Assembly (NCBI RefSeq): GCF_017813365.1
Contig: NZ_JAGIZA010000012.1
Coordinates: 62,001-126,000, forward strand
Length of the DNA stretch: 64,000 bases
Origin: Roseomonas indoligenes
GTDB taxonomy: Bacteria; Pseudomonadota; Alphaproteobacteria; Acetobacterales; Acetobacteraceae
Reading direction: 5' to 3'
Shown: positions 15,155-23,935 of the stretch, in pieces
How the letters are laid out: each line of letters opens with the position of its first letter
Numbering within the stretch: position 1 is the first letter of the stretch
Notes under the pieces: generated by a model
The model's input: only the letters and a program-made list of their open reading frames with translations
What the model was told of the DNA's origin: nothing
Databases searched by the model: none
Made by a program: the position numbers and the translations under genes

Positions 15155-17845
15155 ATGTCCACTCGCCATCCCCTTCCGGCCCTGGCTGCCCCCGCGGCCA
15201 CCCGGCCCGGCGGGCGGCGCCTTCTGCCCGGCGGGACCGTTCTTCTGCTCGCCACGCTTGGCGGGGCACCCGTCCTGGCCCAGACGACCGCTCCCGCCCC
15301 CGGCCCCGCGACAGCCGCGTCGTCCCCTCGCCCCGCCTCCCCGGTTCCGGCTGCCGCGGCCGATGCTGGGCGCAGCGGCCCGCGCGGCATCGCCGTGCTG
15401 ATCGATCAGGCGAATTTCTGGAGTGCCCAGGGCCGGCCCGAGTTGGCGCAGCAGGCGCTTGACCGGCTGCTGACGGTAGACCCGAACAGCTCGGACGTGC
15501 TGCTGGCAGCGGCCGAGGTGGCCGCGCAGAACGGCGACAGGCCCACGGCGGAAATCTATGTCGCGCGGCTCCGGCAGATGGCTCCGGATAGCCCGCAGCG
15601 GGCCCAGGCCGAGGTTGCGCTGCGCGCCGCCTCCGTCGACCAGGCCGTGCTGAACGAGGCGCGCAACCTGGCCCAGGCCGGCCAGCGGGAAGCCGCGATG
15701 CAGCGCTACCGCCAGCTGTTTCCCAATGGGGAGGTGCCGGCGATCTTCGCTGCCGAATATTATCAGACGCTCGCCGGAAGCTCGGCCGAGTACTTCGAGG
15801 AAGCGCGCTCGGGGCTGGAGCGGGCCGTGGCCCGCGTGCCGGAGAACCGGCCCCTGCAGCTCGCCTATGCCCAGCTCCTCACCTACAACGAAACCTACCG
15901 CCAGGAGGGAGCCCGGCGGCTCCGAGCCCTGGCGAACGAGCCGACGGTGGGTGCGGCCGCCCGCGCCGCCTGGCGCCAGGCGCTGCTGTGGCTTCCGAGC
16001 GATCCGGATACCGCGGACGAGCTGCAGGCCTATCTGGAGAGCAACACCGGAAACCGGGACGCCGAGCTGGAGGCCAAGTACGAGGAGGCGAAGGCCACCC
16101 GCATCTCGCCCTCCATCACCTACCGCCTCTCCGCATGGGCGGCGATGGAGGCCAAGAACTACGAGGCGTCCGAGCGGGACTTCCGGTCCGCCATCGAGAG
16201 CGATCCCCAGGATGCCGAGTCCTATGCCGGTCTCGCCCTGCTTCGGAAGATCAAGGGCCGGTATGCGGAGGCTCGCGAGTTCTTCGACAAGGCCGTCCAG
16301 CTCGCCCCGTTCCGGGAGGAGGATTTCCGCTCCCGCCTCGGCGACCTGAGCGGGCGGGAGACCGCGCCCGCCACGGCCGGGCGTGGAACCGGCGGCAATG
16401 GTGGCCGCAGCGGCGGTGGCAACGCGGGCCCACCCTCGGCCTCCTACCTCGCCTGGCAGAGCCTGCAGCGCGGGCAGCTGGAACGCGCGACCGAGAACGC
16501 GAACCGCGCCCTCCGCGGGAATGCGAACGAGAAGCTTCAGGGCGAGATCGTCCTGGGCCTCGTCTCGCTGCGCCGGAACGCCCTTCCGGATGCGGAGGCC
16601 CGCTTCCGCCGCATCCTCGCCGCTCGCCGGAACGTGCCGGCGGCCCAGGCCGGACTCTTTGAGGCATTGCAGCGCCAGGGGCGGCAGGCCGATGCCGACC
16701 GCTTCCTCGCTGACAGCGGCTTCCGCCCGCCGGAAGGTGCGCTGGGGTCCCGTTCCGCGGCGCTGCGCCAGCAGGCCGAGCAGACCCGCGACCCTGCGGC
16801 GAAGATCGCCCTGCTGCGCGGCGCGCTCAGTTCCGATCCCAACAACGTCTGGGTGGCCTTCGATCTCGCCCGCGCGCTGAAAGCCAGCGGCGACACAGCC
16901 GAGGCCCGCCGGATCGAGGCACAGCTGAGCGCGCGGCAGGGCGCGTCGGACGCACTCTTCGCCTCCGCCCTGCTGGCGAACGCGGACGGGCGGATCTCGG
17001 AATCGGTGGACCGGCTCGAGGCGATCCCCGACCGCGCGCGCACGGCCGACGGCAACCGACTGCTGGATGAGAACCGCCGGGTACTTGAGGTGCGGCAGCT
17101 CGAGCGCGCGGCGCGGGGCAATCCGCAGTCCCCGGCCGCACGGCGCCTGCTGGCTCTGGCCGGCGAAGGGGACCAGACCGGGGAGACCCAGGCCGCCGTC
17201 ATCCGCGCCTTCAGTCGGCTGCGGCAGACCGGCAATCTCCAGGCGGCGTCCCGCACCATCCTGGCCTCTCCGCCCGCAGCGCCGGCGGCGCGCGTGGCCG
17301 TGGGCTTCGCGATGGTGGAGGCGGGGCGCAACAACGATGCGGACTCGCTCATCGGTTCCCTGGACGGGGATACGCGGCTGACGCGGGAGCAGCGCCAGCA
17401 GGTCGCCACCCTCCGCGCCAACTCCGCCGCTCAGGCCGCGCAGAACCTGAACGAGCGGGGCGACCGGACCGAAGCCATGGGCCGCCTGTCCCGCGCGCTG
17501 CGGGATTCGCCGGATAACCCGCAGGTCCAGCTCTCACTCGCTCGCCTCTATTCCCTGTCCGGGCGGGCGGCCGAGGGCCAAAGCATTTCCGAGGGCATCC
17601 TGAGCCGCGACCCCGACAACGTCGCGGCGCGCGCCGTGGCGGGCGAGGCCGCCGTCCTGAACAGTGATATTGGCCGGGCGGAGCAAATCCTGAGGGAAGG
17701 CCGGGCCAGGAACGCGGATGAGCTGCAGATGGCTCTTCTGGAAGCGCGGATCGCCCGGGCTCGGCGCGACACGCTGCGCGCCCGGAACGCGCTGGAGGAG
17801 GCGGCACGCCTGCGGGGCGCGCAGCTTCGCGCGAGCGCGCCCTAG
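15155..17845 (+). CDS. Periplasmic TPR-repeat protein resembling the TPR half of BcsC
   Basis: 896 residues. Start chosen at MSTRHPLP, which gives a basic leader and hydrophobic core (about 30-46) ending GAPVLAQ, a signal peptide. A Pro/Ala linker follows. From about residue 75 onward there are tetratricopeptide repeats (ANFWSAQGRPELAQQALDRL, AEIYVARLRQMAPDSPQRAQ). The stretch about 215-285 with LTYNETYRQEGARRLRALA and AAWRQALLWL is the part that looks most like cellulose synthase subunit BcsC. A Gly/Ser-rich linker (about 405-430) separates two TPR blocks. The C-terminal outer-membrane beta-barrel of BcsC (about 300 residues) is missing; the protein ends in a TPR helix. Likely role: periplasmic scaffold for polysaccharide export or modification, together with the AlgI/J/F-type genes on both sides. 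Confidence 0.8.
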   Translation: MSTRHPLPALAAPAATRPGGRRLLPGGTVLLLATLGGAPVLAQTTAPAPGPATAASSPRPASPVPAAAADAGRSGPRGIAVLIDQANFWSAQGRPELAQQALDRLLTVDPNSSDVLLAAAEVAAQNGDRPTAEIYVARLRQMAPDSPQRAQAEVALRAASVDQAVLNEARNLAQAGQREAAMQRYRQLFPNGEVPAIFAAEYYQTLAGSSAEYFEEARSGLERAVARVPENRPLQLAYAQLLTYNETYRQEGARRLRALANEPTVGAAARAAWRQALLWLPSDPDTADELQAYLESNTGNRDAELEAKYEEAKATRISPSITYRLSAWAAMEAKNYEASERDFRSAIESDPQDAESYAGLALLRKIKGRYAEAREFFDKAVQLAPFREEDFRSRLGDLSGRETAPATAGRGTGGNGGRSGGGNAGPPSASYLAWQSLQRGQLERATENANRALRGNANEKLQGEIVLGLVSLRRNALPDAEARFRRILAARRNVPAAQAGLFEALQRQGRQADADRFLADSGFRPPEGALGSRSAALRQQAEQTRDPAAKIALLRGALSSDPNNVWVAFDLARALKASGDTAEARRIEAQLSARQGASDALFASALLANADGRISESVDRLEAIPDRARTADGNRLLDENRRVLEVRQLERAARGNPQSPAARRLLALAGEGDQTGETQAAVIRAFSRLRQTGNLQAASRTILASPPAAPAARVAVGFAMVEAGRNNDADSLIGSLDGDTRLTREQRQQVATLRANSAAQAAQNLNERGDRTEAMGRLSRALRDSPDNPQVQLSLARLYSLSGRAAEGQSISEGILSRDPDNVAARAVAGEAAVLNSDIGRAEQILREGRARNADELQMALLEARIARARRDTLRARNALEEAARLRGAQLRASAP

Positions 17846-17988
17846 GGGTCGTCCCCAGCCGGCGTTGACGCGGTCCGACGACACCTCAGCACCGCCGGAG
17901 CGGCGCCAAGTCCAACGTTTTCGACCTGAGCGGCCTGCCGGATGGAGGCGCCGTTCGGGGGTGGCGGCCTCAACGTCAAGACGGCATC

Positions 17989-18028
17989 AAAAAAGGCCAG
18001 GAGAGAGGCATCCACCTCCCTCCTGGCC
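17989..18028 (-). terminator. Rho-independent terminator of the algX-algF operon
   Basis: Read on the minus strand, a 14-base stem (17995-18008 pairs with 18015-18028, 13 Watson-Crick pairs plus one G-U in the minus-strand RNA) with a 6-base loop is followed at once by six T (17989-17994). It lies 31 bases beyond the stop of the algF-like gene. On the plus strand the hairpin has no T run after it and one mismatch, so it is oriented for the minus strand. The rest of the 17846-18058 gap shows nothing else. Confidence 0.9.
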
Positions 18029-18058
18029 TCGCCGTGACCTTATCCGGTCAGAGCAGGC

Positions 18059-18775
18059 CTAGCCCCGCCAGCGCGCCGTCGTATCGCGGCTGATGAAGGA
18101 CATCAGGTTCTTTCCGTCCGGCCGCATGAGCCAGATGCTGTACATGCCGCCGGCCTCCAGACCCGAGATCTGGAAGTCCGGAGCCGCCTGCGAACCACAC
18201 TGCGCGCGGATGGCTGCGGTGACGGGGTTCACGCTGCGGGCCTTCGCGGTACCGGGCGCAACGCCTTCCAGAACGGCCGGGCCGCTGGGCGCGAGGAGCG
18301 CGGAGGCGGTGGGGCAGTCCGGCACTGCGTTGTAGAAGCTCAGCCGGGACCGCGCCCGGTTGAACTCGGACTCGTCCACGATGGCCTTGATCTCCAGGCC
18401 ACCATCGCCCTGCGCCTGGACGAGGATCGTGTTGAACGAGCCCGGGTTGAGCTTCAACGTCGCGCGGCCGGTGCGGCGGCCGGCGCTCGCCTCCAGCGTC
18501 AACTCACGCCCGCCGACGCGCTGTGCGACCGCGAACTGCGTCACGCGCTCCTCCGGCTTCGTGCCGAGCCGCTGCGCCGGCAGGAAGGCCGGGCGCACCG
18601 CCAGCTCCTCGCCCAGCGTGTTGACGAACCGGATATAGGCGGAATCCGGCGGCGGCTGGGGGTCGTAGACCGCGGCCTGACCCTGCGCCATGGCCGGAAC
18701 GGTGCCGGCACCCAGCACGCTGAAGGACAGGATGGCGGCGGCAAGGCCGCGGCGGAACGTCATCGCGGGCATCAC
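18059..18775 (-). CDS. algF: AlgF-like periplasmic polysaccharide O-acetylation protein
   Basis: 238 residues. The leader MTFRRGLAAAILSFSVLGAG, ending VPAMAQ, is a signal peptide. The mature start AAVYDPQPPPDSAYIRFVN followed by beta-rich sequence matches AlgF (in alginate: AALY..PKGSSFVRVYN), and its repeat-like second half (RSRLSFYNAVPDC) suggests two similar beta domains, as known for AlgF. AlgF interacts with AlgJ/AlgX and relays acetylation. Starts GTG 18775 and ATG 18772 are both possible; GTG has a GGGGAG sequence 7 bases upstream, and either overlaps the stop of the AlgX-like gene, so translation is coupled. Two Cys (DCPTAS and RAQCGS) could form a disulfide. Confidence 0.8.
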   Translation of the reverse strand: MMPAMTFRRGLAAAILSFSVLGAGTVPAMAQGQAAVYDPQPPPDSAYIRFVNTLGEELAVRPAFLPAQRLGTKPEERVTQFAVAQRVGGRELTLEASAGRRTGRATLKLNPGSFNTILVQAQGDGGLEIKAIVDESEFNRARSRLSFYNAVPDCPTASALLAPSGPAVLEGVAPGTAKARSVNPVTAAIRAQCGSQAAPDFQISGLEAGGMYSIWLMRPDGKNLMSFISRDTTARWRG

Positions 18776-19755
18776 GCGCCGACTCCCCGGCGCACGTCGC
18801 CCAGGAACTTGTCCACGCTCATTCCATTCTGGCCCCAGCTCCCGCTTGTGGGCGTGGTTTCCAGGTCGAGCTCCAAATGAGTCCAGATGATCATCTTGGG
18901 CCTCTGCTGCTTGAAGGTGTCGCTGTTCAGGAACTGCACGAGGCTAGAATAGGGCCCGACATTGTTCGGCTTCCAGAACAGCGTGACAGGACGCATGAGC
19001 TGGTTGGAGAGAATGGGCTGGAACGCGTAGCGCGGTTCCACATAGCTGTTCCCGATCAGGGCGACGTCGGCGGTATCGTCCGCGATGAGCGCATTCTGCC
19101 CACCCGCATTGACGACGTCCCGGACCTGATAGCTTTCCATGTCGTAGCTGCCGCGCTGGTTGTCCGGCAGGAAGCGGACGAGGTCCCCGCGGGCGTGCTG
19201 GCGGGTGATCAGCGGCGTCACCTGCGTGCCGGGCCGGCTGCTGGGCGGCATCGTCGGACCGACGGCCTTCGCCATCTCCACGGCCGCGATCTCTGCCGCC
19301 ATCGGCGTCCAGTGCGTGTCCGACTTGAACCACATCTGCACGGTCTTCGCCCGGTCCCGGAACACGGTGTCCAGGTCCGGGACGATCGCTCCGGCCTTGC
19401 GGAACTCGGCCAGCGCCAGGCCGTACCGCCGGTCCAGATCTGCCGAGACGCGAAGGTTAGGGGGCAGGTATTGCCGGTAGAGCCTCGTCTTGGACGGGAT
19501 GAGGAGAACGGCGACGCCGATCCCCGCGCCCTTGATGATGCTGATGGCCTGGCTGATCACGGGCAAGGTGCGCTGCACGTCGGCGATGCGGGCGTCCACG
19601 CTGTCCCACTGCGCGAAGAGCCAGCCTTCCCGGCCCACGGTGACGGGCATGGTCTGCGCCTCGGCCGCGCCGGCGGCAGCCGCCGCGCCGGCCGCGGCGA
19701 GGAGGAGCGCCCGGCGCGTGGCTCCAGGCCCGGGCGGCAAGCGGAAGGAGGTCAT
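18772..19755 (-). CDS. algX: AlgX/AlgJ-like SGNH hydrolase-family acetyltransferase
   Basis: 327 residues. A twin-Arg-like leader (GATRRALLLAAAGAAAAAGAA) ends AEA-QT, so it is exported. After VGREGWLFAQWDSV comes the AlgX/AlgJ core: VAVLLIPSKTRLYRQYLP, the DxH motif FKSDTHWTP (Asp146, His148) and the Ser motif VALIGNSYVEPRYAF. The triad is complete, so it is probably active in adding acetyl groups. The ATG at 19755 is preceded by GGAG about 7 bases upstream, better than a longer start. It is followed by algF with overlapping stop and start. It carries no carbohydrate-binding domain such as AlgX of Pseudomonas has, being about 150 residues shorter. Confidence 0.85.
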   Translation of the reverse strand: MTSFRLPPGPGATRRALLLAAAGAAAAAGAAEAQTMPVTVGREGWLFAQWDSVDARIADVQRTLPVISQAISIIKGAGIGVAVLLIPSKTRLYRQYLPPNLRVSADLDRRYGLALAEFRKAGAIVPDLDTVFRDRAKTVQMWFKSDTHWTPMAAEIAAVEMAKAVGPTMPPSSRPGTQVTPLITRQHARGDLVRFLPDNQRGSYDMESYQVRDVVNAGGQNALIADDTADVALIGNSYVEPRYAFQPILSNQLMRPVTLFWKPNNVGPYSSLVQFLNSDTFKQQRPKMIIWTHLELDLETTPTSGSWGQNGMSVDKFLGDVRRGVGA

Positions 19756-20099
19756 TCTTGGTCTCCGAAGTCGATCAGGGGACATGGCGCCAGCGCGTCC
19801 TGCGGCCGCGGCGACCGGATCACTGGCCCGGTTGGGCCAGCACGTTCAGGCCAGGACGGAGTCGCAGATGGCAGCTTCTTGAGTGCTGCAGAGCAATCCG
19901 TCCATGCCAGGGCTGCGGTGGGCAGGAGGTGGTCACGCGGGACAGCAGCGGGAAGACGGCGGCGACCCCGCCACGGACGGCCTCGGGCCGGGAAGGGGTT
20001 ACGGAGATCATCTCGGCTGCCTTCTCGGATCAGCGGGGGTCTAACGAAATCTATTCGCCGCAAGGCGCGGCAGCAATGGCACTGCCGGTCCGCCGGGCC
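19756..20099. other. Intergenic region of 344 bases, long leader of the algX-algF operon
   Basis: No protein-coding gene is supported here; a 103-codon frame on the minus strand (19752-20063) has Arg/Pro-rich shadow-like composition and no good start signal. Apart from the promoter-like pair at 20048-20076, which would give an untranslated leader of about 285 bases, I see no tRNA, no T-tract terminator and no repeat. Confidence 0.6.
20048..20076 (-). promoter_or_regulatory. Probable promoter of the algX-algF operon
   Basis: On the minus strand TTGCTG (20071-20076) and TAGATT (20048-20053) are separated by exactly 17 bases. This is a good sigma-70-type pair in DNA that is otherwise very G/C-rich. 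The predicted start near 20041 leaves a leader of about 285 bases before the ATG at 19755. Confidence 0.45.
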
Positions 20100-20882
20100 T
20101 CAGCGCCCGACCATGTTGGCGATCTGCGGCTCGAGCACCGCGACGAGCCTCGCATATCCGTTTGGCGTCAGGTGCAGCCCATCGACAAAGACGCCCGGCA
20201 AGGCCCGCCCTGCCTGGTCCACCAGCACGTGCCCGAGATCAGCGTAGAAGACGGAGCGGTTGTCCGCGCAGGGCGCGATCAGCGCGTTGACGCGCTGGTT
20301 GATCTGCCGGGCCGGATCGGACGCGTCCGCGCCGCGCGGCAGCAGGCCGAGCAGCAGGATGCGCGTGCCGGGCGAACGCCGCCGGATCACGCGGATCACC
20401 TCCGCAATCCCCAGCGCCGTGTCCTCCGGCGGCGAGTTGTAGCTGGCGTTGTTCGTGCCGATGAGCAGCACGGCAGCCCTCGGCCGCAGCGTCGCGGGCC
20501 ATTGCCCGCCCTCCTGCAGGCGCCAGAGCAGGCCCTGCACGAAATCGCCGCCGACGCCGAAGTTCACGGCTCCACGCGACCCGAAATAGGTCTCCCAGAT
20601 CGGCGGATCCCAGGACTGGGTGATGGAATCGCCGAGGAAGATGGTCTGGGCATAGCCCAGGCCCCGCCCGGCCACGCGGCTGAGTTCCGCCGTGCGCGCA
20701 CGCCAGTACGGATCGGTGAGTTGCTCCGGCTTCGCCTCCCGCGGCATGGGAAGGCGCGCAGGGAGCGACGGACATGCCAGTTCCGGCGCCTGCTGGGCGC
20801 GCGCGGGCATGGCGCCCAGCAGCGCGGCCCCGAACGCCGCCGCCACCGCGGCGGAGGCGAGAAGTGGAACCCGCAGGCGCAT
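20100..20882 (-). CDS. Secreted GDSL/SGNH-family esterase
   Basis: 260 residues with a signal peptide (MRLRVPLLASAAVAAAFGAA through MPARAQ). The SGNH blocks are all present: IFLGDSITQSW with the nucleophile Ser86, NFGVGGDFVQG (block II Gly), LLIGTNNASYN (block III Asn) and FVDGLHLTPNGY (block V Asp and His). It resembles lysophospholipase/acetylhydrolase-like GDSL enzymes. Its place beside the acetylation genes suggests it may remove or move acetyl groups on the same polymer. It is separated from the algX-like gene by the 344-base gap, and the start of glycosyltransferase 20940 lies on the other side. Start chosen at MRLRVPLL, where the signal begins. Confidence 0.88.
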   Translation of the reverse strand: MRLRVPLLASAAVAAAFGAALLGAMPARAQQAPELACPSLPARLPMPREAKPEQLTDPYWRARTAELSRVAGRGLGYAQTIFLGDSITQSWDPPIWETYFGSRGAVNFGVGGDFVQGLLWRLQEGGQWPATLRPRAAVLLIGTNNASYNSPPEDTALGIAEVIRVIRRRSPGTRILLLGLLPRGADASDPARQINQRVNALIAPCADNRSVFYADLGHVLVDQAGRALPGVFVDGLHLTPNGYARLVAVLEPQIANMVGR

Positions 20883-20939
20883 CAGAGGACCCACCCGCAC
20901 CCGCCGTCTTGCTGCGGCGCCGTCGCGCCTCTCAACCCC

Positions 20940-22292
20940 TCAGGCCGCACGAACATCGCGCCGCTCCTCTCCGTCGTAGATGGCGCGCAGCGCGCCCACG
21001 AACTCGTCTCGGCCGATCACGTCGCGCACGCTTCCAGCCAGCCGCTCATGTGTTTCCGGCTCTGCGGCCTGCAACAGGGCGCGGGCGAGGTCCGGCGCGG
21101 ACCCGGCGCGGAAATGCAGCCCGTCCACCCCTTCCTGCACCTTCTCAGCCATGCCGCCGATCCCGGAGACGATGAGCGGCGTACCGGCCCGTCGCGCCTC
21201 CTGGATCACCACGGGCGAGTTCTCCCACCAGATGGAGGGCATGACCACCCAGCCGACGCCGGTCATCAGCCCCAGTACGTCGGCGGCGTCGTAGCGGCCG
21301 GCGAAGGTCAGCCGGTCCCCTGCCACCTCGATCGCCTTCTCCAGATGCGGGAAGAAGCGCAGCGTCTCCGCCTCCGTCGCGCCGTAGACGAGGAGGCCGA
21401 TGGAAGGATCCTCCGCCACGGCCGTCGCGAAGGCGGGGATGAGCACGTCCAGGCCCTTGAACTCCGTGGGCTGCCCGAAGAAGGCGAAGCGGGCGGAGAG
21501 GCGGGCGCTGTCCGATCGGCGCCGGGGCTGCGCCAGCAGGTCGTCGCCGAGATAGTTTTCCAGCACCGTCGCGTGGTCCGGCGAAAGGCCCCAGGCGCGG
21601 TAACGCTCCGCGATGAAGTGGCTGGGATAGATGAACTGCTGGAAATGCCGCAGCCCGGAGAGCATCAGCGCCTTGCGCAGCCGAAGCCGCTCCAGCGTCT
21701 GGTCGGGGAAGCAGGTCAGGCAGCGCTGCGCCGTCTCCTTGCGGCACAGCTCGCGCGAACGGGTGCGGATCATCTGGCCGTGATGGCTGCAGATTGCCAG
21801 CATCTCGTGCAGCGTCACAACCATCCGCGCATCAGGCCGCGCCTCGGCCAGCTCCGCCACCAGGTCCAGCCCCACGCGCCAGTAGTGGTGGAAGTGATAG
21901 ACATCGGCCTTCAGCCCGGCGAGCAGCCGCACCAGGGCGCGCCTCTCCTCGGCAGAACGCCACCACAGCCGGTCGTCCTCCATCCCGCCCACGGCATAGA
22001 GGTACTCGCTCTCGCCGTAGCGGGCGAAGGACTCGCCGCGATCCGCGGGCGACTGGCCGTTCGGCAGTTCGATCGCCGAGACGAAGCTGGCCCGCCATCC
22101 CTCCCCGGCCAGAGTCTGGTACTGGCGGTAGGCAGCCGTCTCGCCGCCGCCCTTCGAGAAATCGGGATGGGCGTGCGAGATGATGCAGACAGACGGGCGG
22201 GCGGAAGGCGCGCGCGCAAGCCCCGGTGCCTGGCCCGGTCCCCTGGCGATGCCGCTCACCGCGGGGACCCCGTTACGGGCACCATCTCCCAC
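20940..22292 (-). CDS. Family 4 glycosyltransferase
   Basis: 450 residues, no membrane segment. The N-terminal half starts SVCIISHAHPDFSKGGGE (a GT-B donor/acceptor loop), with YHFHHYWRVGLDLVAEL and VTLHEMLAICSHHGQM, and a four-Cys-like insertion (ELCRKETAQRCLTCFPDQ) often seen in this clan. The C-terminal half has RFAFFGQPTEFKGLDVLIPA and VVMPSIWWENSPVVIQEARR, the E-x7-E-like nucleotide-sugar motif of GT4. It probably adds one sugar to a surface glycan in the cytoplasm. The start GTG at 22292 overlaps the end of the upstream gene by 37 bases, which indicates a shared transcript. Confidence 0.88.
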   Translation of the reverse strand: MGDGARNGVPAVSGIARGPGQAPGLARAPSARPSVCIISHAHPDFSKGGGETAAYRQYQTLAGEGWRASFVSAIELPNGQSPADRGESFARYGESEYLYAVGGMEDDRLWWRSAEERRALVRLLAGLKADVYHFHHYWRVGLDLVAELAEARPDARMVVTLHEMLAICSHHGQMIRTRSRELCRKETAQRCLTCFPDQTLERLRLRKALMLSGLRHFQQFIYPSHFIAERYRAWGLSPDHATVLENYLGDDLLAQPRRRSDSARLSARFAFFGQPTEFKGLDVLIPAFATAVAEDPSIGLLVYGATEAETLRFFPHLEKAIEVAGDRLTFAGRYDAADVLGLMTGVGWVVMPSIWWENSPVVIQEARRAGTPLIVSGIGGMAEKVQEGVDGLHFRAGSAPDLARALLQAAEPETHERLAGSVRDVIGRDEFVGALRAIYDGEERRDVRAA

Positions 22293-23809
22293 AATCCTCT
22301 CAGGTGCTCGGAGAGAAGACCGCCCAGCGGGTCCGGCCGCTGGGCCGGCATCGGCAAGGCAGAGGCGTCCACGCCTGCCATCATCGCAACCACCCGGCCC
22401 ATCGTCGCCTCCATCGTTCCCGTGCCGGCCACCGCGTGCAGGCCGGCGATCCAGGGCAGGCTCTCCGCCCGCAGGGCATTGGCGGTCAGCCGCCCGGGGT
22501 TCCCCTCGATCGCGGCGTCCACCAGGGCGGCCGTATCGATCGGCGCGACCGTCCCGCTGCCCCTCGCGGCCACGGCCAGGGCCCCTTCCGCATCCCCCTC
22601 CACCACCACCTCCATGGCGCCGCGGCGCAGCAGGGCGGCGGCGGCGCGCCCGGCGGCGGCGCCGCTGAGCACGATCCGGGAGAAACGCGTCTCCAAGTCT
22701 GGCGCGAGCAGTGCCAGCACCCGGGCAGCGTACTCGTCATTCACGCCGAAGAGCAGCGCCGTGCCGCCCGGCTCGGCGGGGCTGCCGGAGAGGGACATGC
22801 CCGAAAGATAGCCCTGCAGCGCCCGCGACCGCTCCGAGAGCGCATCCCGCAGCCAGGCCTGCAGCGCCGCCGCGTCCGGGGCCGAGAGTTCCGTACGCGG
22901 CAGGGAAAGGGCGGAGAGGAAATCTGGCAGCGGGGCCGGCGAGACCTCCGCCAGGAACCACCAGGCCCGGTCACCACGGCGAAGCTGCACCACGACCTCG
23001 ATCGTGGAGTCCGGCGGCGCCGCGACGATGCCACCGAGAACAAAGCCACCCTCCAGCGGCGCGTAGGACTCGGCGACCAGCGGCACCACGGCGGAGGCGC
23101 CGCCCGGCGCGCGCACCACCGCGCAGCCCATTGCCTCCATCCGCCTGGGCGGCGCATCCGCCAGGTTCAGGCCGCCGGAAACCACCAGCTCCCCGTCCGG
23201 CAGGATCGCGGCGCGGACGTCGCGGAATTCCAGGAACAAATCGGCCGTCCCGGCCAGGCGCGGCAGCCGGTCCAGCCATCCCGCGAAGATGCCGGCCGGC
23301 CCCTCCTCCGTGTAGAGGGTGCGGATCCGCCCGGCGTCCAGGGCCGAGGCCCGCAACAGCTGGTAGCTGGCGCCCCAGTCGCGGTTCATCGACATCGCCT
23401 GCACGTCCGCCGGCAGATCATAGGCGAGGAGGTCAAGCGCCACTTCCTGCCCCCCCGCCGGGCCGCCGGAGGTACCGAGGATCAGGATCCGCCCGCGGAG
23501 GTGGCGGGGGATCTCGTGGATGAGGCTGAAGCCGGTCACGGCCGTACCCTCGATCTGTTCCACGTCCAGCCGGGGGTGCAGGTCGCGCAGCAGGATCGTC
23601 AGCGGCTCGCCGGGGCTCCCCTCCACGCGAAGCTCCGGCGTCTCGTCCACGCGGTGGCGCATCCAGCCAAAGATGGCGCCCTGTTCCGGGGTGAGGTCGC
23701 CGGCGCAGTCCAGTCCTGCCTGCAAGCTCCGTCCGAACTCGAAATACACGCGGCCGAGACCCCCTCGCTGCCCGGGCTGGCTGCCCGGCCCAAGATGCCG
23801 TGCGGGCAT
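22256..23809 (-). CDS. Protein of unknown function in the glycan locus
   Basis: About 517 residues; starts at TTG 23821, ATG 23809 and GTG 23749 are all possible. The first clearly protein-like segment is VYFEFGRSLQAGLDCAGDLT. I see no membrane segment or signal peptide. The middle part is rich in beta-type sequence (ILPDGELVVSGGLNLAD, GGIVAAPPDSTIEVVVQL), and the C-terminal third contains LFGVNDEYAARVLALLAPDLE and Ala-rich helices. I do not recognise a family. It sits 5' of the GT4 gene, overlapping it by 37 bases, and is divergent from the double glycosyltransferase, so a role in glycan synthesis or its control is likely by position only. Confidence 0.65.
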   Translation of the reverse strand: MPARHLGPGSQPGQRGGLGRVYFEFGRSLQAGLDCAGDLTPEQGAIFGWMRHRVDETPELRVEGSPGEPLTILLRDLHPRLDVEQIEGTAVTGFSLIHEIPRHLRGRILILGTSGGPAGGQEVALDLLAYDLPADVQAMSMNRDWGASYQLLRASALDAGRIRTLYTEEGPAGIFAGWLDRLPRLAGTADLFLEFRDVRAAILPDGELVVSGGLNLADAPPRRMEAMGCAVVRAPGGASAVVPLVAESYAPLEGGFVLGGIVAAPPDSTIEVVVQLRRGDRAWWFLAEVSPAPLPDFLSALSLPRTELSAPDAAALQAWLRDALSERSRALQGYLSGMSLSGSPAEPGGTALLFGVNDEYAARVLALLAPDLETRFSRIVLSGAAAGRAAAALLRRGAMEVVVEGDAEGALAVAARGSGTVAPIDTAALVDAAIEGNPGRLTANALRAESLPWIAGLHAVAGTGTMEATMGRVVAMMAGVDASALPMPAQRPDPLGGLLSEHLRGLWEMVPVTGSPR

Positions 23810-23935
23810 GCTGCGGTGCAAGCACGGACCGGCGCCGCCTTTCCCGGCCCCTTCGCGCCCCCTAAACTGGCGCAGCCCGACCCGGAGACCCGCCCATCCC
23901 TCCCGACCCTACTCTCCCGTGACGCACCTTCCCTG

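Noticed and set aside
19752-20063. 103-codon minus-strand frame in the gap before algX
   Set aside because: It is Arg/Pro-rich, has no start signal and overlaps a promoter-like region, so I treat the gap as a leader.
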